Part shown: piece by piece, positions 28,334 to 39,882 of the stretch | Layout of the letters: every line of letters begins with the position of its first letter | How positions within the stretch are numbered: position 1 is the stretch's first letter | DNA from: Janibacter indicus | Lineage (GTDB): Bacteria; Actinomycetota; Actinomycetes; Actinomycetales; Dermatophilaceae | NCBI RefSeq assembly: GCF_900176385.1 | Contig: NZ_FWXN01000001.1 | Location: forward strand, 62,001 to 126,000 | DNA: 64,000 nt | Reading direction: 5' to 3' | Made by a program: the position numbers and the translations under genes | Notes under the pieces: generated by a model | The model's input: only the letters and a program-made list of their open reading frames with translations | Told to the model about the DNA's origin: nothing | The model's database searches: none

Positions 28334-29476
28334 GTGAGGGAGTACGTCTTCGTCTTCCTCGTCGCGCTCGCCTCGACCTATGTCCTCGTCCCCCTGGTGC
28401 GCACCATCGCGGTGCGCGTCGGCGCCTTCACCGAGGTGCGGGAGCGCGACGTGCACGTCGTGCCGATCCCGCGCCTCGGTGGGGTGGCGATGTTCCTCGG
28501 CTACGCGGCCGCGACCCTCGCGGCGTCGCGGATGCCCTTCCTGCGGCAGGTCTTTGAGACCGGTGAGCTCATCGGGATCCTCGTGGGGGCGGGCGTCGTC
28601 TGCCTCGTCGGGGCGATCGACGACGTCAAGGAGCTCGACGCCCTGACCAAGCTCGGCGGTCAGCTCGTCGCCGCCGCGATCATCGCCTTCGCCGGGGTGC
28701 AGTTCTTCTCGCTGCCGCTCGGCACGGTGACCGTGCTGCCCGCGCCCGTGCTCGTGCTCATGACGATCTTCGTCGTCGTGCTGTGCATCAACGCGGTCAA
28801 CTTCATCGACGGGCTCGACGGCCTGGCGGCGGGCCTCGTCGCCATCGCCGCCGGTGCCTTCTTCATCTACAGCTACCTCATCTCGGGTGGCTACGACCCG
28901 CCCAACGTCTTCTCCTCGGCGACCTTCATCTCCGCGGCGCTCGCGGGCTGCTGCCTGGGCTTCCTGCCGCACAACGTCTTCCCGGCCAAGCTCTTCATGG
29001 GCGACTCCGGTGCCCTTCTGCTCGGGCTGCTGCTCGCGGCCGCGACGATCTCCAACGTCGGGCAGATCAACCCCGACCAGGTGAAGGTGAGCGCCAACGC
29101 GGTCGCCGCGACCGTGCTGCCGCTGCTCATCCCGATCTCGATCATGCTGCTGCCGCTCCTCGACGTCGTGTGGGCGGTCGCGCGACGGACCGCCCGCGGG
29201 CAGCGCCCGTGGGACGCCGACAGCCAGCACCTGCACCACCGCATGCTCCAGATCGGCCACGGCCACCGGCGCGCGGTGCTGCTGCTGTGGCTGTGGGCGG
29301 CCGTCGTCGCCCTGGGGGCGGTGAGCTTCGTCTTCCTGCCGCCGCTCGTCGCCGGCATCGGGGGAGTGATGATGCTCGGCGTCGCCGCGGTCCTGACGAT
29401 CTGGCTGCCGCGCTTCTCCCGACCCGGGCACCGACCCAAGAAGTACGATGCCCAGGGGCAGCGGATCGACGCCTGA
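28334..29476 (+). CDS. WecA/TagO-type polyprenyl-phosphate sugar-1-phosphate transferase
   Basis: A 380-residue polytopic protein of the MraY/WecA family with about eleven membrane segments. The catalytic Asp pairs and loops are visible: GAIDDVKEL, NAVNFIDGLDGLAAG, FMGDSGALLLG and the substrate loop SQHLHHRML. Relatives in this genomic position (rfe/wecA upstream of atp) transfer GlcNAc-1-phosphate to decaprenyl phosphate and start arabinogalactan-linker or teichoic/polysaccharide synthesis. Which polymer applies here cannot be told. The GTG start at 28334 is preceded by GGGGG. There is no nearby glycosyltransferase partner. Confidence 0.92.
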   Translation: MREYVFVFLVALASTYVLVPLVRTIAVRVGAFTEVRERDVHVVPIPRLGGVAMFLGYAAATLAASRMPFLRQVFETGELIGILVGAGVVCLVGAIDDVKELDALTKLGGQLVAAAIIAFAGVQFFSLPLGTVTVLPAPVLVLMTIFVVVLCINAVNFIDGLDGLAAGLVAIAAGAFFIYSYLISGGYDPPNVFSSATFISAALAGCCLGFLPHNVFPAKLFMGDSGALLLGLLLAAATISNVGQINPDQVKVSANAVAATVLPLLIPISIMLLPLLDVVWAVARRTARGQRPWDADSQHLHHRMLQIGHGHRRAVLLLWLWAAVVALGAVSFVFLPPLVAGIGGVMMLGVAAVLTIWLPRFSRPGHRPKKYDAQGQRIDA

Positions 29477-29518
29477 TTGGTGGCCTCCGCGGCGCTTGTG
29501 TAAACTTTCACAAGCGCC
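29477..29518 (+). promoter_or_regulatory. atp operon promoter overlapped by a Rex-type operator
   Basis: TTGGTG (29477-29482) and TAAACT (29501-29506), 18 bases apart, make a plausible promoter for the ATP synthase operon. The -10 lies in the middle of a ten-base inverted repeat, GGCGCTTGTG (29491-29500) and CACAAGCGCC (29509-29518). The 18-base core TTGTGTAAACTTTCACAA (29496-29513) matches the Rex consensus TTGTGAAN4TTCACAA at 13 of 14 defined bases. Rex is the NADH/NAD+-sensing repressor of Gram-positive bacteria. A repressor bound here would occlude RNA polymerase. Confidence 0.75.
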
Positions 29519-29578
29519 CGCCGGACCGTCTGGTCCGACCCGTAGAGCACCTGATGCTCCCGTTCCCGAAGTGAGCCG

Positions 29579-29998
29579 ATGACGACGACTCAGCGCCGCA
29601 GCCCCGTGCCGGGCATGCGCCGTGGTGTTCTCGTCGCCGGTGTCATCGGGACCGCGCTCACCACCGCTGTCGGCGCCTTCGCGAGGGGTTCCGACGGCGC
29701 GTTGAGCGCGCTGGTCGGTTCGCTCCTCGCTTTCTTCGTCGTCCTCACGGGACTCATGGCGATCTCGCTCATCGTGGCCGGTGACGTCGGGACGTCGATG
29801 GCCGGTGCCGGGGTGGTCTACCTCGGTCAGCTGATCATCCTCGTCGCGGCGATCGCCGTCGTGCGCGAGATGTCGTGGCTCGACGGCCGCACGGCCGCCC
29901 TCTCCGCCATCGTCGCGACCGTCGTCCTCCAGGCAGGTGTCGTGGCCGGCTACGTGCGCGGACGACACCTGATCCACCCGACCGGGGCCAGCGCATGA
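29579..29998 (+). CDS. Four-span membrane protein, first gene of the atp operon (AtpI-like)
   Basis: A 139-residue protein with four hydrophobic segments (about 18-36, 46-68, 74-98, 110-128). It occupies the position of the poorly conserved membrane proteins that precede atpB in actinobacterial atp operons and resembles AtpI-class proteins in size and topology; the sequence has no firm signature. AtpI-type proteins help assemble the c-ring. The ATG at 29579 has GAAGTGAG upstream, and its stop overlaps the next gene (ATGA). The TSS predicted from the Rex-controlled promoter gives a leader of about 65 bases. Confidence 0.75.
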   Translation: MTTTQRRSPVPGMRRGVLVAGVIGTALTTAVGAFARGSDGALSALVGSLLAFFVVLTGLMAISLIVAGDVGTSMAGAGVVYLGQLIILVAAIAVVREMSWLDGRTAALSAIVATVVLQAGVVAGYVRGRHLIHPTGASA

Positions 29999-30378
29999 GT
30001 GCCATCGCCCGGCGGCGGAAGGGGGAGACCCCTCGCTTCGTGACCAAGGCGCTCCCGAGCGCCGAGGAGTCGGCGGCGAGCGCCGAGCGCTACCGCACCG
30101 ACCCGACCCGGCCCCACCCGGCGGCCGCATCCGACGCGATGGCCGCAACGGTCCTCGCCCACCTGATCACCGGGCCCATCCTGTACGGCGCCATCGGCTG
30201 GCTGCTCGACCGGTGGCTGGGGACGTCGTTCCTCGTCATCATCGGGATCGTCGGCGGAATGGCTCTGTCGCTGTACGTGATCTGGCTCCGGTACGGTACG
30301 TCCCAGGCACCCACAGACGATGCCCCCTCCGCGGGGAAGAAGACGGCTGCCCAGCCACACAACGAGGAGAACCAGTGA
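29995..30378 (+). CDS. AtpZ/AtpI-family protein (two-span)
   Basis: A 127-residue protein with a cytoplasmic Arg/Glu-rich N-terminus, two membrane helices (about 58-78 and 82-100, LITGPILYGAIGWLLDRWLG) and a charged tail. The GWLLDRWLGT signature is that of AtpZ/AtpI-family F0F1-ATPase accessory proteins, proposed to help Mg2+ uptake or F0 assembly. It overlaps neighbours on both sides (ATGA before, GTGA after), so it is co-translated with atpB. Confidence 0.85.
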   Translation: MSAIARRRKGETPRFVTKALPSAEESAASAERYRTDPTRPHPAAASDAMAATVLAHLITGPILYGAIGWLLDRWLGTSFLVIIGIVGGMALSLYVIWLRYGTSQAPTDDAPSAGKKTAAQPHNEENQ

Positions 30379-31172
30379 TCCTGACTGCGCCCGTGCTGCC
30401 TGCTTCCGGTGGAGGGGAGTACGAGACCCCCACGCCGGAGATCTTCTGGCAGCCGCTCTTCGAGGTCGGCGGCATCGTCGTCACCAACCAGATGGCCTGG
30501 GCTGCCATCGTCACTGCGGTCGTCTCGATCGTCCTGGTCGTCCTGAGCCGCAAGGCCGCCGTCGTCCCGAGCAAGGGCCAGTGGCTGCTCGAGGGCTTCT
30601 ACAACTTCCCCCGCAACAGCGTGGCCAAGGACATGATCGGCACCAAGGAGTTCCGCCGGTTCGTCCCGCTCATCGTCACCCTCTTCACGATGGTGCTCTT
30701 CTACAACCTGATGGGCATCTTCCCCTTCGCCATGAACCCGGTGACGGGCAAGATCGGTTTCGCGATCGCCCTCGTCGCAGTCGTCTACGTCGTCTACCAC
30801 TGGGTGGGCTTCCAGAAGATGGGCTTCGTCGGCTACTTCAAGCACATGATCCCGCCGGGCCTGCCGGGCTGGATCGTCCCCGTGGTCTTCCTGCTCGAGC
30901 TGATCACCTACTTCATCACCCGGCCGTTGACCCTGGCGCTGCGACTCTTCGGCAACATGTTTGCCGGCCACATGGTCATCTACCTCTTCGTCACGGCTGG
31001 CGCCTACTTCCTGCTCGACGGCGGCGTCCTGCTCAAGGTGCTGTCGCTGCCGACCTTCCTCATGGCCGGCGTCATGGTCATCTTCGAGGCCCTGGTGCAG
31101 TTCCTCCAGGCGTTCGTCTTCGTCCTCCTGACCTCCAGCTACATCGCCGGAGCCCTGGCCGACGACCACTGA
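30375..31172 (+). CDS. atpB: ATP synthase F0 subunit a
   Basis: A 265-residue membrane stator subunit that forms the proton half-channels. The essential channel arginine is in [16 protein letters not shown] (about residue 188). It has about six hydrophobic segments. The start GTG overlaps the previous stop (GTGA), with GAGGAGAA upstream. It is part of the contiguous run atpB-E-F-H-A-G-D. Confidence 0.96.
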   Translation: MILTAPVLPASGGGEYETPTPEIFWQPLFEVGGIVVTNQMAWAAIVTAVVSIVLVVLSRKAAVVPSKGQWLLEGFYNFPRNSVAKDMIGTKEFRRFVPLIVTLFTMVLFYNLMGIFPFAMNPVTGKIGFAIALVAVVYVVYHWVGFQKMGFVGYFKHMIPPGLPGWIVPVVFLLELITYFITRPLTLALRLFGNMFAGHMVIYLFVTAGAYFLLDGGVLLKVLSLPTFLMAGVMVIFEALVQFLQAFVFVLLTSSYIAGALADDH

Positions 31173-31272
31173 GTCGGCACCCCGCACCTACAACTGCATA
31201 GCACCAACACCCAGAACTTCCCCGTGGGACAGACCCCGCGGCGGATCACAGAAACACGAAAGAGGAAACATC

Positions 31273-31482
31273 GTGGAAATCTCCGGCAACCTCTCGCTCA
31301 TCGGTTACGGCCTCTCCGCCATCGGCCCGGCCATCGCCGTCGGTCTGATCTTCGCCGCGTACATCAACGGTGTCGCCCGTCAGCCCGAGGCCCGTGGCCT
31401 GCTGCAGCCGATCGCCATCCTCGGCTTCGCCCTCGCCGAGGCGCTCGCCATCTTCGGTCTGGTGCTCTTCTTCATCAACTGA
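31273..31482 (+). CDS. atpE: ATP synthase F0 subunit c
   Basis: A 69-residue hairpin of two helices that forms the rotor ring. The first helix is followed by the polar loop ARQPEARG, and the proton-binding carboxylate is the Glu in [12 protein letters not shown] (about residue 56). The loop lacks the Na+-binding pattern, so it is a proton-type ring. The GTG start at 31273 has GAGGAAA upstream. The 100-base gap before it shows no strong hairpin. Confidence 0.96.
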   Translation: MEISGNLSLIGYGLSAIGPAIAVGLIFAAYINGVARQPEARGLLQPIAILGFALAEALAIFGLVLFFIN

Positions 31483-31523
31483 TCCGCCGGCAACGGCATC
31501 GTCAAACCGGCACCAGTCACTAG

Positions 31524-32179
<656 letters not shown>

Positions 32180-32180
<1 letters not shown>

Positions 32181-32989
32181 TGCGAGGCTCTTCCCGCGCC
32201 GCCGTCGCCGAGGGACGCCAGTCCTTCGAGACCGCGCTGACGACCGGGGACCCGGCCGTCCTGGCGGACGAGCTCTTTGCCGTCACCGCGCTGCTCGACG
32301 ACAACGTGGCACTGCGCCGCACCGTCGCCGACCCCTCGCGTGAGGGCAAGGAGCGGGCCGACCTCGTCACCCGGCTGCTCCACGGCAAGCTGTCCAACGA
32401 GACCGTGGGCGTCGTCTCGGTGCTCGTGACCCAGCGCTGGGCGCAGGACCGCGACCTCACCGACACGATCGAGCGCTTCGGCGTCGAGGCCCTCCTCAAG
32501 GGGGCCGAGGCCAGCGGCAGCCTCGACCAGGTCGAGGACGAGCTCTTCCGCTTCGAGCGTCTCGTCGACGGCAACCCCGAGCTGCGTGACGCCCTGGGCA
32601 ACCGTCAGGGCGACCCGGCCGGCAAGGCCGACCTCGTCAGCACCCTCCTGCAGGGCAAGGCCCGGCCGGAGACGGTCCGACTGGCTCGCCAGGCGGTCCT
32701 GGCGCCGCGGGGTCGTCGCTTCGACCGCACGCTCGAGGCCTACCTCGACATCGCGGCCGAGCGTCGCCAGCAGCTGACCGCCGTCGTGACGACCGCGGTC
32801 GACCTCACGCAGGAGCAGCGCACCCGCCTGGCCGGCGCGCTGCAGCAGATCTACAGCAAGCCCGTCCAGCTGCAGATCGTCCACGACGAGGACGTCATCG
32901 GCGGGATCCGGGTCCAGATCGGCGACGAGGTCGTCGACGGGACCGTCCTGCGACGTCTCGACGAGGCGAAGCGCCACCTGGCCGGCTGA
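32180..32989 (+). CDS. atpH: ATP synthase F1 subunit delta
   Basis: A 269-residue delta (OSCP) subunit linking the stalk to F1. At 269 residues it is longer than the usual 180, as in many Actinobacteria, because of an N-terminal extension. The C-terminal signature [19 protein letters not shown] is diagnostic of OSCP/delta. The ATG shares its first base with the stop of atpF. Confidence 0.95.
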
Positions 32990-33060
32990 GCCCGGGTCAG
33001 ACCCACCATGCAGACCACATATTCGGCCACCACAGCGGCCGGCAACGAGGAGAAGACAAC

Positions 33061-34698
<1,638 letters not shown>

Positions 34699-34705
34699 CC
34701 CACCA

Positions 34706-34737
34706 CCGGTCGGGCGTCGTCCGCGACGCCCGACCGG
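34706..34737 (+). terminator. Hairpin between atpA and atpG
   Basis: A 13-base arm (34706-34718) pairs perfectly with 34725-34737 around a six-base loop, inside the operon. It could be an mRNA processing or stability element, or a partial terminator that tunes subunit ratios, rather than an operon end. Confidence 0.5.
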
Positions 34738-34798
34738 GGGCAGCAGCCCCGACCGCCGGCCCTGAGCCGACCACAGACCACCAGAGAGGCGGAAGCAC

Positions 34799-35698
34799 AT
34801 GGGAGCGCAGATCCGGGAGTACCGGCAGCGCATCCGGTCCGTCAGTGCGACCAAGAAGATCACGCGCGCCATGGAGCTCATGGCGGCCTCGCGGGTCGTC
34901 AAGGCCCAGCAGGCCGTGCGTGAGTCCACGCCCTACGCCCGCGCCCTGACGCGCGCCGCGTCGGCCGTGGCCACGTACTCCGACGAGGACCACCCGCTGA
35001 CCACCGAGCCGGACAACGTGCGCCGTGCCGCGGTGCTCGTCATCGCCGCCGACCGCGGCCTCGCGGGCGGCTACAACTCCAACGTCCTCAAGGAGGGGGA
35101 GCGGGTCTCCGCCGCCCTTCGTGACCAGGGCAAGGAGGTCCAGACGTACCTCGTGGGTCGTCGCGCGGTCTCCTACTACTCCTTCCGCAAGAAGGAGTAC
35201 GTCGCCGAGTGGACCGGCTCGTCCGAGAAGCCCAGCTTCGACAACGCCCGTGAGATCGGCGAGCGGCTCGTCGCCGACTTCACCACGGACTTCGAGGACG
35301 GCGGCGTCGACGAGGTCCACGTCGTCTTCACCCGCTTCGTCTCGATGGTCACGCAGGAGGCCGAGGTCATCCGGCTGCTGCCGCTCGAGGTCGTCGAGGG
35401 CGTCGAGGAGCCGGGCGAGGAGGAGCTGTACCCGCTCTACGAGTTCGAGCCGAGCGGCGAGGAGCTGCTCGACACGCTGCTCCCGCGCTATGTCAACGCG
35501 CGCATCTTCAACTGCCTCCTCCAGGCGGCGGCCTCCGAGCTCGCGGCACGTCAGCGCGCGATGAAGTCGGCGACCGACAACGCCGAGGAGCTCATCAAGA
35601 AGTACACCCGACTGGCCAACCAGGCCCGTCAGGCCGAGATCACCCAGGAGATCTCCGAGATCGTCGGCGGGGCCGGGGCCCTTGCCGAGTCCAAGTGA
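34799..35698 (+). CDS. atpG: ATP synthase F1 subunit gamma
   Basis: A 299-residue central rotor subunit. N-terminal [20 protein letters not shown] and C-terminal [19 protein letters not shown] are the conserved coiled-coil ends. The start ATG at 34799 has AGAGGCGGAAG upstream. Normal length; no insertion of the mycobacterial type is obvious. Confidence 0.97.
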   Translation: MGAQIREYRQRIRSVSATKKITRAMELMAASRVVKAQQAVRESTPYARALTRAASAVATYSDEDHPLTTEPDNVRRAAVLVIAADRGLAGGYNSNVLKEGERVSAALRDQGKEVQTYLVGRRAVSYYSFRKKEYVAEWTGSSEKPSFDNAREIGERLVADFTTDFEDGGVDEVHVVFTRFVSMVTQEAEVIRLLPLEVVEGVEEPGEEELYPLYEFEPSGEELLDTLLPRYVNARIFNCLLQAAASELAARQRAMKSATDNAEELIKKYTRLANQARQAEITQEISEIVGGAGALAESK

Positions 35699-35706
35699 GA
35701 AGGTAG

Positions 35707-37170
<1,464 letters not shown>

Positions 37171-37180
37171 CCCCACCCCG

Positions 37181-37237
37181 CGTCAACGCGACGGCCGCCC
37201 CCTTCGTCCATCGAAGGGGGCGGCCGTCTCGTTGACG
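37181..37237 (+). terminator. 26-bp hairpin terminator after atpD
   Basis: Arms 37181-37206 and 37212-37237 pair with a single mismatch around a five-base loop, the longest hairpin in the window. Each arm includes CGAAGGGGG/CCCCCTTCG. It separates atpD from the TM2, DUF2752 and atpC genes, so atpC may depend on readthrough or on its own promoter. Confidence 0.85.
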
Positions 37238-37272
37238 TGGTAGGGCATTGGGGCGCGGGGGAGGGGGCCAGC

Positions 37273-37278
37273 TACACT
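37273..37278 (+). promoter_or_regulatory. -10 element seven bases before the TM2 gene
   Basis: TACACT followed by exactly seven bases and the ATG at 37286, with no ribosome site. It lies directly downstream of the atpD terminator, supporting an independent leaderless transcript for TM2-DUF2752-(atpC). Confidence 0.5.
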
Positions 37279-37285
37279 GGCGGCC

Positions 37286-37792
37286 ATGACGACTCCCGGC
37301 GACCAGCCGCACACGCCCGGCCCGCCCCCGCCCCCCGGGGTCGGCGGAGCCCAGGGTCAGCCCGGCCAGGGCCAGCCGCAGTCCGGCTACCAGGCGCCCG
37401 GATACCAGCAGGCTCCTCAGTTGACCGGTGCCGAGCGCTACCACCTCAACGTCATGGGGCAGGACTACGGGCCCTACGACCTCACCCAGCTGGCCGGCAT
37501 GGCCGTCGGCGGTCAGCTCAAGGGCGACACCCCGGTCCGTGCCGAGGGCCAGCAGACGTGGTTCCCCGCGTCGCAGGTGCCCGGGCTCTTCTCCAGCCGC
37601 GAGTGGATGACCACCCTGCTGCTGTCGATCTTCGTCGGGAGCCTCGGCGTCGACCGCTTCTACCTCGGCCAGACCCTGCTCGGGGTGCTCAAGCTCGTCA
37701 CCTGCGGCGGTGCCGGCATCTGGAGCCTCATCGACATCATCCTCGTCGTGACCCGCAAGATGGTCGACGTCGACGGGCGGCCGCTGCGATGA
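37286..37792 (+). CDS. GYF_2-TM2 domain membrane protein
   Basis: A 168-residue protein. The first 45 residues are Pro/Gly/Gln-rich; residues about 48-105 form a GYF_2-like domain (YHLNVMGQDYGPYDLTQLAG, a motif that binds proline-rich partners); residues about 110-160 are a TM2 domain of two helices joined by a short turn (SLGVDRFYLGQTLLGVLKLV). TM2 proteins are widespread and of unknown function. It overlaps the DUF2752 gene by ATGA. Its place between atpD and atpC is unusual. Confidence 0.88.
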   Translation: MTTPGDQPHTPGPPPPPGVGGAQGQPGQGQPQSGYQAPGYQQAPQLTGAERYHLNVMGQDYGPYDLTQLAGMAVGGQLKGDTPVRAEGQQTWFPASQVPGLFSSREWMTTLLLSIFVGSLGVDRFYLGQTLLGVLKLVTCGGAGIWSLIDIILVVTRKMVDVDGRPLR

Positions 37793-38256
37793 CCCAGCAG
37801 ACCGGCGGGCAGGTGCACTTCGCACGCGGCGTGAGCATCGCCGAGCGGACCATCATGCCGATCCTCGCCGTCATGAGTCTCGCGGGTCTGGTCATCGCCC
37901 GGCTGTGGCCGGTCCAGTCCGTCGAGTCGGGTGCTCCGACCTGTCTCCTGCGCATCGCGACCGGCCTGCCCTGTCCCGGGTGCGGCATGACCCGTTCGTG
38001 GGTCCATCTCGCCCACGGCAACGTCGGTACCGCTTTCGAGTACAACTTCTTCGGTCCGATCGCGATGGTGGCGGCCGCCGGCATCGTCCTGTGGACGGTC
38101 TACGCGCTGATCCGTCGGATCCCCACGGGCGCCCTCTTCGATCGGCTCAACCCACGCCTCCTCATCGCGCTCACCGTGGTCTGGCTGGGCTACTCCCTGG
38201 TCCGCGCGGTCAGCATCGGCCTGGGCCAGGACTACTTCGCGCTCGTCGTCGCCTGA
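37789..38256 (+). CDS. DUF2752 membrane protein
   Basis: A 155-residue protein with three to four hydrophobic segments. The DUF2752 signature CPGCGMTRSWVHLAHGN is at about 63-79. DUF2752 genes are often next to TM2 genes, and the ATGA overlap shows the two are made together here. Function is unknown; the Cys pair suggests metal binding or a redox role but this is speculation. A short hairpin (38268-38286) follows before atpC. Confidence 0.88.
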   Translation: MTQQTGGQVHFARGVSIAERTIMPILAVMSLAGLVIARLWPVQSVESGAPTCLLRIATGLPCPGCGMTRSWVHLAHGNVGTAFEYNFFGPIAMVAAAGIVLWTVYALIRRIPTGALFDRLNPRLLIALTVVWLGYSLVRAVSIGLGQDYFALVVA

Positions 38257-38329
38257 GGCGCGCGCAGGCCCGCACCACGCGCGGGCTACGATGGACACCC
38301 GCACCACCGAGACGAAGGACCCCCCTCCC

Positions 38330-38599
38330 GTGAGCTCCCTCAACGTCGAACTCGTCGCCGCCGACCGCAAGGTCTGGTCCGGCGAGGCCAGCATGGTCCG
38401 CGCCCGCAGCACCGAGGGCGAGATCGGCATCATGCCCGGTCACACCCCGCTGCTCGGCGTGCTGATCGAGGGTGACATCGTCATCCACACCACCGAAGGT
38501 GGGGACCAGGCCGCCACGATCGACGGTGGCTTCCTGTCCGTCGACCACGACAACGTCACGATCGTCGCCGAGACCGTCCAGACCCCGGCCAAGGCCTGA
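38330..38599 (+). CDS. atpC: ATP synthase F1 subunit epsilon
   Basis: An 89-residue epsilon subunit, consisting of the beta-sandwich domain (LNVELVAADRKVWSGEA, GEIGIMPGHTPLLGVL) with almost no C-terminal helical domain, a short form common in Actinobacteria. I start at the GTG 38330 with GAAGGA ten bases upstream; an ATG at 38291 (102 residues) is in frame but overlaps a -10-like TACGAT and has no ribosome site. It is separated from atpD by 1.1 kb, a terminator and two genes, unlike the usual atpD-atpC pairing. Confidence 0.92.
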   Translation: MSSLNVELVAADRKVWSGEASMVRARSTEGEIGIMPGHTPLLGVLIEGDIVIHTTEGGDQAATIDGGFLSVDHDNVTIVAETVQTPAKA

Positions 38600-38609
38600 C
38601 GCACGTTTC

Positions 38610-39044
38610 ATGTCCACCCTGCAGGCGGTCGAGCTCGTCCTGCTCGCAGGGTGTCTACTCCTCGCGCTGTGGCTGGTGCTGGTGTGGCTGCGTCGCCGAT
38701 CGTTGGCCGCCCACGGCCCCTTGAACCCGTGCGCCGTCAAGTTGCCCGAGTCGCCCCGGTGGCGACTCGGGTTGCTGCGTCTCGGGTCGGACCGGCTCGA
38801 CTGGTTCAGCGTCGGAAGAGTGACGACGCACCCGACGATGACCTGGCTGCGTGAGGGCCTGGAGATCTCCACCCCGCAGTCGGGCGAGACCGTCTCGATC
38901 CCGGGCCTCGACGGTGCCCTCTCGGTGACGCTCAGCGGCCGTGACGGGGTGCTCGCCCGCCTCGCGGTCGAGCCGAAGATCTACCCGGCGATCCGCTCCT
39001 GGCTGGAGTCGGCGCCGCCGGGCCACAACGTCAACGTGACCTGA
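38610..39044 (+). CDS. DUF2550 single-span membrane protein
   Basis: A 144-residue protein: one N-terminal membrane helix (about 5-28) and a soluble domain of about 110 residues (WRLGLLRLGSDRLDWFSVG), the DUF2550 family. In mycobacteria the homologue also follows atpC, so the neighbourhood is ancestral although function is unknown. ATG at 38610, ten bases after the atpC stop; no strong ribosome site. Confidence 0.9.
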   Translation: MSTLQAVELVLLAGCLLLALWLVLVWLRRRSLAAHGPLNPCAVKLPESPRWRLGLLRLGSDRLDWFSVGRVTTHPTMTWLREGLEISTPQSGETVSIPGLDGALSVTLSGRDGVLARLAVEPKIYPAIRSWLESAPPGHNVNVT

Positions 39045-39062
39045 GCCCCCCTTCGCCTCTCC

Positions 39063-39695
39063 TCACGGTCGTGCGTCCTTGGTGGGACGCTCCTCGCGGC
39101 CGCCGCCGGGCTGCCAGAGCACGTCGCCGCCGATCGGCAGGTTGGCCACCCGGGCGAGGATGAAGAGCAGGTCCGACAGGCGGTTGAGATAGGTCGTCGT
39201 CAGGGGGTTGACGCCGCCGGTCCCGCGCTCGTCGGCCGTCTCGGTGCCGTACTCCTCCCGGGCCGCCCACGCCGAGCGCTCCGCGCGCCGCACGACGGTC
39301 GTCGCGTGGTGCAGGTGGGCGGAACCGGCGGTGCCACCGGGGAGGATGAAGGAGCGCAGCTTCTCGACCTGGGTCAGGTAGTGGTCGCAGTCGGCCTCGA
39401 GCTCGTCGACCCACTCCTGCTTGACCCGCAGCGGTGGGTACTCGGGGTCGGCCTGCAGCGGCGTCGACAGGTCGGCGCCGAGGTCGAAGAGGTCATTTTG
39501 CACCCGGGTGAGGGTCGCGACGACCTCGTCGGTCAGGCCGCCGGTGGCCACGGCGACACCGATGACGGCATTGGCCTCGTTGGCGTCGGCGTAGGCCTGC
39601 AGACGGGAGTCGGTCTTGCTCGTGCGGCTGAAGTCGCCGAGCGCGGTCGTCCCCTCGTCGCCGGTGCGGGTGTAGATCCTCGTGAGGTTGACCAT
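39063..39695 (-). CDS. PduO-type cob(I)alamin adenosyltransferase
   Basis: A 210-residue ATP:corrinoid adenosyltransferase that makes adenosylcobalamin. The N-terminal ATP motif TRTGDEGTT, RxE-type residues in VVRRAERSAW and the C-terminal LNRLSDLLFILAR are diagnostic of the PduO/MMAB class. It lies tail-to-tail with DUF2550, as in mycobacteria, and 0.8 kb from the B12-dependent ethylmalonyl-CoA mutase that needs its product. The ATG at 39695 lacks a strong ribosome site. Confidence 0.95.
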   Translation of the reverse strand: MVNLTRIYTRTGDEGTTALGDFSRTSKTDSRLQAYADANEANAVIGVAVATGGLTDEVVATLTRVQNDLFDLGADLSTPLQADPEYPPLRVKQEWVDELEADCDHYLTQVEKLRSFILPGGTAGSAHLHHATTVVRRAERSAWAAREEYGTETADERGTGGVNPLTTTYLNRLSDLLFILARVANLPIGGDVLWQPGGGREERPTKDARP

Positions 39696-39882
39696 GGCGT
39701 CATCGTCGCAGACCCCCGCGAGCGACGTCCCGGGGTCGTCCGGATGGTGGCGCGAAGGGGGAGTCCTGACCTGACGCTGGTCATGGCGTGATGACATCGT
39801 GATTGGCAGGTGCAACCCCGGCGGTGTTTCGCACGTCACACTGGGTGACAACGGTTCACGCAGGGGAAAGCAGGTAGCCGTC

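Noticed and set aside
29579-30378. A complete atpI gene with a confident name for both small atp-proximal proteins
   Set aside because: The four-span protein has no firm AtpI signature and the two-span protein is AtpZ-like; symbols were withheld.
39826-39848. A stress-sigma (SigB/SigF-type) promoter before the STAS gene
   Set aside because: GTTT and GGGTGA are present, but the 13-base spacing is too short for the known GTTT-N15-17-GGGTA pattern; mentioned only in the gene entry.
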